Program-made: the position numbers and the translations under genes
In this document: one piece after another, positions 4,965 through 11,349 of the stretch
Layout: each line of letters begins with the position of its first letter
Numbering within the stretch: the first letter of the stretch is position 1
NCBI GenBank assembly: GCA_945870475.1
Contig: CAMBSR010000051.1
Location: 1 to 11,349, forward strand
Source of the DNA: Phycisphaera mikurensis NBRC 102666
Lineage (GTDB): Bacteria; Planctomycetota; Phycisphaerae; Phycisphaerales; SM1A02
Reading direction: 5' to 3'
DNA: 11,349 nt
The notes under the pieces: model-generated
Seen by the model: only the letters and a program-made list of their open reading frames with translations
The model's database searches: none
What the model was told of the DNA's origin: nothing

Positions 4965-7753
4965 AGACCTGCCAGCCCACGTCACTCGCCCTCCTCGTTG
5001 CGATGCTTGCGTACCCCTCGGGAGCCGCCGCCATCGCAGCGTTCCAGGATCCAGCCGCAGCGCCGGCCGCGGACGAGGGCAGCGCCATGAACCAGCCCAT
5101 GGAACTCCCGCCGGAGGCACCCGCACCGTCGCCGGACCAAGGGCCAGCCAAGGGCCGCAAGGCGGACACGCGCGACGAGCTCGTCGGACTCCAGTTCCGT
5201 GACCAGGAGATCAAGACGCTCATCGACACCATCTCGCTGTGGACCGGCAAGGTGGTGATCCCGAAGCAGACGGCGCTGTCGCCCATCAAGATCACCATCG
5301 TCAGCGACCGCAAGATGCCCAAGAGCGAGGCGCTCAACCTGATCTTCCAGGCGTTCCGCCTGAACGGCCTGGGCGTGGTCGAGACCGAGGACATGATCCT
5401 CATCGACAACCTGACCGAGCTCAACACGCTGCAGCCTGCCAAGGTGCTCGGCCCGGAGGTGGACATCTCCGACCTGCCGGAGAACGGCAACATCGTCATC
5501 AAGGTATTCCGCATCAAGAACACCAAGGCTTCGCAGGTGTACGAGCGACTCGGCGACTCGCTGCCCGGCTACGCCACGCTGCAGGTGGACAACAACTCCA
5601 ACCAGATCATCCTGGAAGGCGACATCGCCCTCGCCAAGCGCGTGCAGCACCTGATCGACCTGCTCGACCAGCAGGCGTACGTGGACGTGCAGACCAAGAC
5701 GATCCGCCTGAAGTACCAGGACGCGCAGACGATCTCCGGCATCATCACCGACCTGTTCTCGTCGCGCGCCCCCACCGGCGGCGCTTCGACGCCGCGCCAG
5801 GGCGGCGGCCAGCCGCAGGGACAGCAGAACAACCGCGGCCGTACGCCCACGGCCGGGGGCGGCGGCGGCGCCGTCGAGGTCGGCACCAGCGAGCAGCTGG
5901 TGGTGACCACGCTCCCCACCACCAACAGCCTGACGATCCGCGCAGAGCCGACGATCATGCACGAGATCGAGAAGCTGATCTCGGAGCTCGACAAGCCATC
6001 GTCCGAGAGCAGCGGCCAGATCTACCGCCTGTACGACCTCAAGTACACCGACCCGCTCAAGGTGCAGACGGTGCTGCAGTCGCTGCTGGAAGGCGGCGGC
6101 GGTGGCGGCGCGCGACGCACCACGGGCGGCGGCGCCGGTGGCCGGAGCACCGGCATCCAGCGCGTGCAGGGGATCGGCGGCGGCGGCGGCGGTGAGGCAG
6201 GCGCGGACGTCGCCATCGCCAACATCTTCCGCATCGAGGCGTACCCGGACTCCAACCGCCTGATCGTGGTCAGCAAGACCCCGGACAACTTCAAGTGGCT
6301 CGACATGCTCATCGAGCAGATCGACCAGCCGCTCCAGGCCGGCATGCCGCGGAACATCCCGCTGAAGCATGCGGGCGCGGTGGAGCTCGCCGAGATCCTC
6401 AACGCGCTGCTCGCGCAGTCCGGCTCGTCGGCGACCATCCGCAGCCCCGAGGAAGGCCTGACCGGCATCGACTTCAACGTGGCGAGCGGCGGGCAGAACG
6501 GCACCACCAACACGAACGCGTTCACGAGCGGCAACACGAACCAGGCAGGCGCGGGCGGCGGCTCCAACGGCATCCAGTTCCCCTGGCAGTCGGGCCGCGC
6601 CGCAGGCGAGGACCAGTCCGAGGTCAGCGCCCTGGTCGGCAAGAGCCGCGTGGTGCCGAATGCCGGGCAGAATTCGCTCCTGATCCTGGCGCCGCCGGAG
6701 ATCCAGGACAGCCTGGCCAAGATCGTGCAGGACCTCGACAAGCCCGGTCGCCAGGTGATGATCGCCGTGGTGCTGGCCGAGGTGCAGCTGGGCGATGACT
6801 TCCAGCTGGGTATCAAGTGGGGCCAGGACCCGGTCCTCACCAACGGCAACAACGCCATCAGGGTGGACCCGAAGTTCGTCGGCTCCAAGACCGACATCTT
6901 CGCACCGGACCTCTCGACCTCCGAGCTGACCTTCACGGCGAGCGCCCAGGTGATCCTGCAGGCCCTCGCGGAAGAGACCACGGTGCGCATCCTGCAGGAG
7001 CCCCGCGTCTTCACGAGCGACAACAAGGAGGCGAAGTTCTTCCAGGGCCAGGACGTGCCCTTCCAGAGCTCCAGCCTCAGCGACCTGAACACCGGCGGTG
7101 GCGTGAACGCGACGTTCGACCAGATCCCGGTGGGCATCGGCCTCAACGTGCGGCCGCGCATCACCAAGGACCGCAACGTCAACATGCAGATCGAGGTGCT
7201 GCTCTCGAACGTGAACAACACGAGCCCGGCGGGCGTCGGGGGCAACCCGGTCATCGACCGCCGCCAGACGAACACCTCGGTCACGGTGAAGAACGGGCAG
7301 ACCATCGTGCTCTCCGGCATCCGCAAGGAGACGGAGAACAAGATCAAGAGCAAGGTGCCGCTGCTCGGCGAAGTCCCGGTCCTCGACTGGGTGTTCGCAA
7401 GCACGGGCGTGACCAAGGCCACCACCGAGCTGCTGGTGTTCGTGACCCCGACCGTGGTGGACAACCCGGACGAGAACGACGCCAACTACAACAAGGACGA
7501 GCGCAAGCGCCTGCGTGAGCTGGAGAAGCCCGTCGCCGAGATGTCGAAGGAGCTCATCAAGAGCCGCAACGTGAGGAGCGACGACGAAACGGTGCTGCCC
7601 GGTCCGACGGATCCGCTCGCGCCGATCGAAGCCGGCCAAGAGCTCCCTGTTGCTCCGGCCCCGGCCCCTGCCCCGGCGCCGCCGGCTGCAGCGGCGCCCG
7701 AAGGATCGGCGCCAAGCAAGCCGGCGGACCCCGCCCCCGCGACCCCGAAGTGA
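4961..7753 (+). CDS. gspD: Type II secretion outer-membrane secretin GspD with four N1-type domains
   Basis: GspD forms the multimeric outer-membrane channel of the T2SS. Residues 1-26 are a signal peptide (hydrophobic LALLVAMLAYPS, then an Ala-rich cleavage zone). The N0 domain is at about 74-157. Four KH-like Secretin_N units follow at about 178-238, 243-346, 353-457 and 463-595, each ending in a D-[LI]-D-[KQ]-[PQ]-like or L-D-Q motif. E. coli GspD has three. The second, third and fourth carry Gly-rich inserts in the same loop. The secretin core covers 597-833 and includes the signature VPLLGEVPVLDWVF (799-812) and the strand ELLVFVTPTVV. A charged helix and a Pro/Ala-rich tail (about 885-930) end the protein. 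The GTG start has a GGAG 7 nt upstream. At 930 residues it is longer than usual (about 650-700) because of the extra domain, the inserts and the tail. PilQ cannot be fully excluded by sequence alone, but the GspK next door favours T2SS. Confidence 0.96.
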   Translation: MKTCQPTSLALLVAMLAYPSGAAAIAAFQDPAAAPAADEGSAMNQPMELPPEAPAPSPDQGPAKGRKADTRDELVGLQFRDQEIKTLIDTISLWTGKVVIPKQTALSPIKITIVSDRKMPKSEALNLIFQAFRLNGLGVVETEDMILIDNLTELNTLQPAKVLGPEVDISDLPENGNIVIKVFRIKNTKASQVYERLGDSLPGYATLQVDNNSNQIILEGDIALAKRVQHLIDLLDQQAYVDVQTKTIRLKYQDAQTISGIITDLFSSRAPTGGASTPRQGGGQPQGQQNNRGRTPTAGGGGGAVEVGTSEQLVVTTLPTTNSLTIRAEPTIMHEIEKLISELDKPSSESSGQIYRLYDLKYTDPLKVQTVLQSLLEGGGGGGARRTTGGGAGGRSTGIQRVQGIGGGGGGEAGADVAIANIFRIEAYPDSNRLIVVSKTPDNFKWLDMLIEQIDQPLQAGMPRNIPLKHAGAVELAEILNALLAQSGSSATIRSPEEGLTGIDFNVASGGQNGTTNTNAFTSGNTNQAGAGGGSNGIQFPWQSGRAAGEDQSEVSALVGKSRVVPNAGQNSLLILAPPEIQDSLAKIVQDLDKPGRQVMIAVVLAEVQLGDDFQLGIKWGQDPVLTNGNNAIRVDPKFVGSKTDIFAPDLSTSELTFTASAQVILQALAEETTVRILQEPRVFTSDNKEAKFFQGQDVPFQSSSLSDLNTGGGVNATFDQIPVGIGLNVRPRITKDRNVNMQIEVLLSNVNNTSPAGVGGNPVIDRRQTNTSVTVKNGQTIVLSGIRKETENKIKSKVPLLGEVPVLDWVFASTGVTKATTELLVFVTPTVVDNPDENDANYNKDERKRLRELEKPVAEMSKELIKSRNVRSDDETVLPGPTDPLAPIEAGQELPVAPAPAPAPAPPAAAAPEGSAPSKPADPAPATPK

Positions 7754-7765
7754 ACGGCCTCTGCT

Positions 7766-7770
7766 GAGGG
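7766..7770 (+). promoter_or_regulatory. Shine-Dalgarno GAGGG for the lipoprotein gene
   Basis: GAGGG sits 8 nt before the GTG at 7779. It decides the start in favour of this GTG over TTG at 7833, which lies beyond the hairpin and would remove the positively charged signal-peptide N-region. Confidence 0.6.
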
Positions 7771-7778
7771 CGCGCAAC

Positions 7779-9038
7779 GTGACTGAGTCAGGCAACACGA
7801 ACAGGGCGGCTCACACGGCCGCCCTGTTCATTTTGTGGGCAGTTGCATGGGCAGGCTCGGTCGGGTGCGAGCGCCAGCGACTCTCCACCAAGGAGCGGCT
7901 TTCGCTCGCGTCGGATGCCGCCAGCGACGGAACACGCACGGTGGTCATCGACGAGAGCAGCACGATCGTCAAGCGCACCCGCATGACGCTCATGCCCGTG
8001 ACGCAGATGCCATGGGACGGGCAGACGCTGCCGCTGGTCTCCCCGGATGGACGCAAGATGGTGGTGCAGACGTCCGGCACCGCGACGTGGGCGGAACGGG
8101 TGGGCGATCCGCTGGGTCCCGAGGGGTTCACGAGCCGCATGGAGGCCGTCTCGCTGGCGGCAGACACGCCGGGGCTGCCGCTCTCGCGCCTGGACGGGCC
8201 GTGGGTGCTGGGCCGCGGGGCAAGCGACGAGGGCTACCTGGTGGAGCGACCGAGGAACGATGGCGGGCGAGACATCGCCATGCAGCGGTGGTCGGGGAGC
8301 CTGGTGCCGATCGTGCAGGACGAGTGGTGCAACGCCTTCGCGACGGTTGCGCGGGATGGAACGCTTGCGTGGAGCCGCCGCGATCCCGAGGGCGGCGACT
8401 GGCAGCTGTTGTGCCGGCGCGATGGCGTGACGCGCGTCCTTGACGGCACCGCCGGAAGCAGTTGGCTCATGCCGGTGTTCGGCGGCGATGGCACGGGAAT
8501 GTTCGCGTTCCGCCTCGAGGGAGGGTCGTTGGTGGTGGCATGGCTGCCCTTTGCCGCCGACGGGATGCCGGCCGCGGATGCGACACGGGCACCTGCGATG
8601 CTGGCGGTGGTCTCGCTCAAGGCCAACCTCACGTGGGTTGTCCGGGCACTGGCGCCGGTCTCCGGCCTGGCCGCCTCACCGCCCACCCGCGAACGTGTGG
8701 CGTTCTGGATGCCGGACACGGGCCGCATGGCACTGTGGGCACCCGGTGGCAGCGTGGAGCAGCTCCTCGAAGGATCGTTTGCCGCCACCGTGGTCGATGC
8801 CGACAACGCGCTGGTCACTATGCCGGACGCCCTGATGCGGGAACGGCTGGGCGCGAGCAAGAGCCGCGCCGAGTTGATGGCGAGCGGCGCGTGGATCACG
8901 CGGCCAACGACGATGTCCGCCGGGGAGCTGGTGGCGTTCCGGACTGCGAGGAACCGGCTGGACGTGGCGCGACTGGTGCTGAATCCGGAAGCACCGGCGG
9001 ATTCGCCGGTACCGGCGCCCGCGCCGACGCTGCGCTGA
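7779..9038 (+). CDS. Probable lipoprotein with beta-propeller-like sequence, function unknown
   Basis: The 419-residue product starts at GTG 7779, 25 nt after the gspD stop, with a good Shine-Dalgarno. Residues 1-30 look like a lipoprotein signal: an Arg at 9, hydrophobic AALFILWAVAWAG at 14-26, then SVGC with Cys30 as the lipidated residue. The lipobox is imperfect (Ser at -3), so a plain signal peptide or anchor is possible. The mature part is rich in beta-type segments with TolB/WD40-like phrases (LVSPDGRKMVVQTSG at 86-100, ARDGTLAWSRRD, FGGDGTGMFAFRLEGGSLVVAW), consistent with a propeller. No catalytic motif is visible. It ends in a short Pro/Ala tail. It could be a periplasmic accessory of the secretion system or merely share the transcript. 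I do not recognise a named family. Confidence 0.75.
   Translation: MTESGNTNRAAHTAALFILWAVAWAGSVGCERQRLSTKERLSLASDAASDGTRTVVIDESSTIVKRTRMTLMPVTQMPWDGQTLPLVSPDGRKMVVQTSGTATWAERVGDPLGPEGFTSRMEAVSLAADTPGLPLSRLDGPWVLGRGASDEGYLVERPRNDGGRDIAMQRWSGSLVPIVQDEWCNAFATVARDGTLAWSRRDPEGGDWQLLCRRDGVTRVLDGTAGSSWLMPVFGGDGTGMFAFRLEGGSLVVAWLPFAADGMPAADATRAPAMLAVVSLKANLTWVVRALAPVSGLAASPPTRERVAFWMPDTGRMALWAPGGSVEQLLEGSFAATVVDADNALVTMPDALMRERLGASKSRAELMASGAWITRPTTMSAGELVAFRTARNRLDVARLVLNPEAPADSPVPAPAPTLR
7799..7834 (+). terminator. Perfect 12-bp inverted repeat with short T-tract, inside the lipoprotein signal-peptide codons
   Basis: GAACAGGGCGGC (7799-7810) pairs perfectly with GCCGCCCTGTTC (7818-7829) around the 7-nt loop TCACACG, followed by ATTTTG. 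This is the shape of an intrinsic terminator 46 nt after the gspD stop, though the T-tract is short. It lies inside the coding sequence of the next gene, encoding NRAAHTAALF of the signal peptide, so it may act as an attenuator rather than a simple operon end. Confidence 0.6.
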
Positions 9039-9078
9039 CGGCGGGCGCGGCGAGCATCGATTGACAAGCAAAAAGGAA

Positions 9079-9108
9079 ATGCGCTGCCGGCAAAGCATGG
9101 CAGCGCAT
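9079..9108 (-). terminator. Intrinsic terminator between convergent genes
   Basis: ATGCGCTGCC (9079-9088) and GGCAGCGCAT (9099-9108) form a perfect 10-bp stem with a 10-nt loop. Read on the minus strand, the hairpin is followed by a pyrimidine-rich tail (TTCCTTTTTGC), 26 nt after the stop of the acidic-protein gene, which is good terminator form. On the plus strand the tail is only GTGTGTTTGG, so it works better for the minus-strand transcript but may serve both. Confidence 0.7.
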
Positions 9109-9134
9109 GTGTGTTTGGTGATGGAGGCGCGGAA

Positions 9135-9491
9135 TCAGTCCTCGTCTTCGTCTTCGTCTTCTTCCTCGTCCTCGTCTTCGTCCTCGTCTTCGTCCTCGTC
9201 TTCGTCTTCGTCTTCGTCTTCGTCCTCTTCTTCGTCCTCGTCCTCGTCCTCGTCCTCGTCTTCGTCTTCGTCCTCGTCCTCGTCCTCGTCTTCGTCCTCG
9301 TCTTCGTCTTCGTCCTCATCCTCGTCTTCGTCTTCGTCCTCATCGTCGTCATCGAAGACGAAGTCGTCGTCCTCGTCGGACGCGGCGAGCACCGCGATGG
9401 ACGTGGAGGCGGAGAAGGGAAGGAGCGCGGTCGAGCCGAGGTCTTCGAACGACGGATCGACAATGCTGGACGATGTGGCGATGAAGGTCAT
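9135..9491 (-). CDS. Small acidic protein with a 72-residue Asp-Glu tail, function unknown
   Basis: The 118-residue frame starts at ATG 9491 (read leftwards), with GAGAG 5 nt upstream, and ends at TGA 9137-9135, ahead of a good terminator. Residues 1-38 (MTFIATSSSIVDPSFEDLGS, then a Ser/Ala/Leu-rich stretch) lack a clear signal peptide. Residues 39-46 are acidic with FVF, and 47-118 are only Asp and Glu, strictly alternating after the first few residues apart from two EEE breaks (87-89 and 109-111). Over the same DNA the plus strand reads as poly-Ser or Val/Phe/Leu. The minus frame is chosen because it alone has a good start site, a matching terminator and a sensible non-repeat N-terminus. 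The tail could bind cations or basic proteins, but this is inference. A larger frame running into 10112 is an out-of-frame overlap of the propeller gene and is not used. Confidence 0.7.
   Translation of the reverse strand: MTFIATSSSIVDPSFEDLGSTALLPFSASTSIAVLAASDEDDDFVFDDDDEDEDEDEDEDEDEDEDEDEDEDEDEDEDEDEDEDEDEEEDEDEDEDEDEDEDEDEDEDEEEDEDEDED
9138..9353 (-). repeat. Hexanucleotide repeat tract (GACGAG/GACGAA)n encoding poly(Asp-Glu)
   Basis: Seventy-two codons of GAC or GAT alternating with GAG or GAA, read on the minus strand (TCCTCG/TCTTCG on the plus strand). The main variation is the third base of the Glu codon. Two EEE breaks lie at 9159-9167 and 9225-9233, exactly 66 bp apart. Such a tract should be prone to slippage in multiples of six. 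Confidence 0.9.
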
Positions 9492-9540
9492 GGGGTCTCT
9501 CTGCGTGAAGTAGGCGCAGTGCTTGGCTGCGGCGCGCGGA

Positions 9541-9546
9541 AGTGTA
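9541..9546 (-). promoter_or_regulatory. Possible -10 element for the acidic-protein gene
   Basis: On the minus strand TACACT lies 49 nt upstream of the ATG at 9491, in the 110-nt gap after the propeller gene. No good -35 hexamer is visible at the usual spacing. The call is tentative, and the gene may instead be read through from the propeller gene. Confidence 0.2.
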
Positions 9547-9601
9547 GCGATCGGATTCCAGCCCGTGAGGAGATAGCCATCCAGCGAGGGACGAAGGCGG
9601 T

Positions 9602-11349
9602 TCATCGGCCTGCAGGCGCGGAAACAGGAGAAAATTCGACGGCCTGGACCACGGATCCGTTGGAGACCGCCACGATGCCGTCGGACACCGCCATGTCCCT
9701 CGAACGCTGGCCAAGGGAGCGGACCATGAGGGGCGGGGCGGACTCGAGGCCTCCGCGGGAGACATCCAGGTCGTGCAGGAGGATGGGGAAGCGCAGCGGA
9801 ACCGGGTCGCTGCCGGCAACGCCGGCATCCAGGACGAAGAGCCGGGTGGCGCTGGCGGCAGCAGCGAGGTAGGCACGCTCGGAACCGGGGGCATCGCGGC
9901 CGAGGTGAACGCCTTGGAGGGAGAAGAAGTCGGCGTGGGAATCCCGGACCGCAGCGATCCAGCCCTCGCCGACCGCGATCTCCCGGACGGGAGATTGCGC
10001 AACCACCCCGGACGGCGCAAAGACACTGGGCGTCACGCGGCCGGTCCACGCGTCGATCGCCAGGAGCGAGTCCGAACGATCGAGGACGAGGAGCCAACGG
10101 CCGACATGCCAACCGCGCGTGGACGCGCGCGCGTCGACGGCGTCGATCGACCAGTAGGGCGCCGACTCGTCGCCGCCGGCGAGCCGACGCGCCTCGATGC
10201 CGACGTCCGTTCCCGCCACCAGCAACCCGCCGTCCACGACGTGCAGCCAGCGAAGCTCGGTGGCGCCCTCGAGCGCCCAGGAGCGGGCGACGTGACCGTC
10301 CACCGGATCCAGCACCGAGATCTGGATCACCGGACCTGAGCCATCGTCAACCTCTCCGGCAACGATGATGGCGAGCGCTTCATGCGTCCACATCACGGGG
10401 ACACCGCCATCGCCCGGACGGTTCCACGCCTCCAGGCCACGATCGGTACTGAAGGCCGTCACGGAACCGTCGCGGCGGAGCGTGGCCACCACCGGGGCGG
10501 TAAGGATGGGCACGACCGCCGGGCCTTGGCGCGCATCGACGGTATCCACGACATCGCCGGACACTGCGTCGGGGTCGGCGCCCGACGCCGGATCCGGCAC
10601 CACGGCGCGCGTCTTCCAGCGCACGGCACCTTCGGGCGAAATGCTGCTGACAGCTCCGGTGCCGCCCGGGCCATCGTCGCAGACGAGGATCGACGGCTGC
10701 GTCGCAAGCACGGAGCAGTCCGCGGTCCCGATCGGCACGCGCCACTGCGGCGCGAACGACGGCGGCTTGCGGAGGACGAGTTCCGTGCCCTGCACCGTGA
10801 GCACGCCACCCGGCAAGCTGCCGGCGTTCTGGAGCAGGCGCGGCAGGCGGCCGGGGAACTCAACGATGCGGCGCGCTCCTCCTTCGATGCGCGGGGGCGC
10901 GGGAGCCGAGCCCTGCACGAGGGTGGGCCCCCACCGCGGATCGAGCGAACGGAGGAACTCCTGCGAAGCGGGCGACGGCGGAACGAGCGCCCCGCACTCG
11001 CGCACGAGCCGCGCGACATCGACACGTGCGGGGATTCCGGATGCCGCGGAGGTGAGTGCGGCAAGTGCGTCGGCACCGGCGCGCGTCCCGATGCCGAGTC
11101 GAGCGGCGGAGCGCAGGATGCGCGCACGGGCATCGCCCGATGCCTTGGACACGGCAGTGGCGACCGCTTCCTGGACCCCGTCCATGGCACGTGGATCCGC
11201 GGCAGTGGCGGCGATGACGATGCGACGGGCCTCCGCGTCGGCAGAGAGCGATGCCCCGGGAATCGGGAGGCGCCCGCCGGCGGCGTCCATGGCCGTGGCC
11301 ACGGCGATGCGGGCGGCGGCGACGGGATCGCGGCGACGCAGCGCACGGT
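9602..11349 (-). CDS. PQQ-like beta-propeller protein, function unknown (5' end outside window)
   Basis: The frame is open from the right window edge to TGA at 9604-9602, giving 581 visible residues. The GTG at 11302 is a possible start, but in-frame sequence continues upstream (RALRRRDPVAAARIA), so the true start is probably outside. The first roughly 135 residues are Ala-rich and helical in character (VQEAVATAVSKAS, RILRSAARLG), perhaps a small repeat scaffold. From about 155 onward, blade-like beta repeats appear with PQQ-type phrases: AVSSISPEGAVRWKT, GSVTAFSTDRGLEAWNR, ISVLDPVDGHVARSW and DSLLAIDAWTGRV. The last is close to the classic A-x-D-x-x-T-G motif of quinoprotein propellers, but no catalytic or cofactor-binding residues can be recognised. 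It may be a structural or binding propeller of the cell envelope. It lies 110 nt upstream of the acidic-protein gene on the same strand and may share its transcript. Confidence 0.75.
   Translation of the reverse strand, partial: RALRRRDPVAAARIAVATAMDAAGGRLPIPGASLSADAEARRIVIAATAADPRAMDGVQEAVATAVSKASGDARARILRSAARLGIGTRAGADALAALTSAASGIPARVDVARLVRECGALVPPSPASQEFLRSLDPRWGPTLVQGSAPAPPRIEGGARRIVEFPGRLPRLLQNAGSLPGGVLTVQGTELVLRKPPSFAPQWRVPIGTADCSVLATQPSILVCDDGPGGTGAVSSISPEGAVRWKTRAVVPDPASGADPDAVSGDVVDTVDARQGPAVVPILTAPVVATLRRDGSVTAFSTDRGLEAWNRPGDGGVPVMWTHEALAIIVAGEVDDGSGPVIQISVLDPVDGHVARSWALEGATELRWLHVVDGGLLVAGTDVGIEARRLAGGDESAPYWSIDAVDARASTRGWHVGRWLLVLDRSDSLLAIDAWTGRVTPSVFAPSGVVAQSPVREIAVGEGWIAAVRDSHADFFSLQGVHLGRDAPGSERAYLAAAASATRLFVLDAGVAGSDPVPLRFPILLHDLDVSRGGLESAPPLMVRSLGQRSRDMAVSDGIVAVSNGSVVQAVEFSPVSAPAGR

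Noticed and set aside
4982..7798. Very long antisense open frame opposite gspD (minus strand)
   Set aside because: It is opposite an unmistakable secretin. Long antisense frames are expected in very GC-rich codon use, and its translation is compositionally biased without a recognisable domain.
7824..7835. CTG 7824 or TTG 7833 as the lipoprotein start
   Set aside because: Both would remove the charged N-region of the signal peptide and lack a Shine-Dalgarno, while GTG 7779 has GAGGG at 8 nt.
9061..9066. TTGACA as a plus-strand -35 box
   Set aside because: No -10-like hexamer lies 16-19 nt downstream, and the position between convergent genes ahead of a terminator argues against it.
9138..9353. 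CRISPR-like or satellite array
   Set aside because: The period is six bases with no spacers, and the tract keeps a protein-coding reading.
9135..10112. A 325-codon minus frame fusing the acidic protein to an upstream extension
   Set aside because: The extension overlaps the 3' part of the propeller gene out of frame and is Arg/Pro-rich shadow sequence. The ATG at 9491 has its own Shine-Dalgarno.

Overview
The window is very GC-rich, with long open frames on both strands. It carries most of the inner-membrane platform and the outer-membrane pore of a type II secretion system (T2SS), laid out in the style of a type IV pilus. I infer a planctomycete, perhaps a Phycisphaerae-like lineage, from three things: the EF-hand-bearing GspK, the PilM/PilN-fused GspL-like protein, and a small protein ending in a long Asp-Glu tail. 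No rRNA or other phylogenetic marker is present, so the taxonomy is inference only.

Region 1 (3-4738, + strand) is a tight operon: the C-terminal part of a GspK minor pseudopilin (cut by the window edge), a GspL/PilM-PilN-like membrane protein, a GspM/PilO-like protein and a GspC/PilP-like protein. Gaps are 7 and 11 nt, followed by an ATGA overlap. After a 222-nt spacer comes the secretin GspD (4961-7753), preceded by two tiny stop/start-overlapping ORFs. The order K-(MN)-O-P-Q is that of the pilMNOPQ pilus cluster with a T2SS pseudopilin in front. The ATPase, the platform protein GspF and the major pseudopilin are not in the window and are probably upstream.

The platform genes carry much low-complexity sequence: a Gly/Ser linker in GspK, a ten-fold pentapeptide array in the GspL-like protein, a polyproline strut in the GspC-like protein, and Gly-rich loops in three consecutive N-domains of the secretin. 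The most unexpected point is that the GspL-like and GspC-like proteins end in the same roughly 49-residue helical module (20 identities without gaps). I know of no such shared module in these families.

Region 2 (7779-9038, + strand) encodes a probable lipoprotein with propeller-like sequence. Its signal-peptide codons contain a perfect 12-bp inverted repeat that resembles an intrinsic terminator for the secretin transcript. Region 3 (9079-9602) holds a hairpin between convergent genes and a small minus-strand gene for a protein whose last 72 residues are almost pure alternating Asp-Glu. Region 4 (9602-11349, - strand) is a large PQQ-like beta-propeller protein that runs off the right edge.

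I see no tRNA, rRNA, CRISPR array, insertion sequence or integrase. The longest stretch without a gene is 222 nt (4739-4960).
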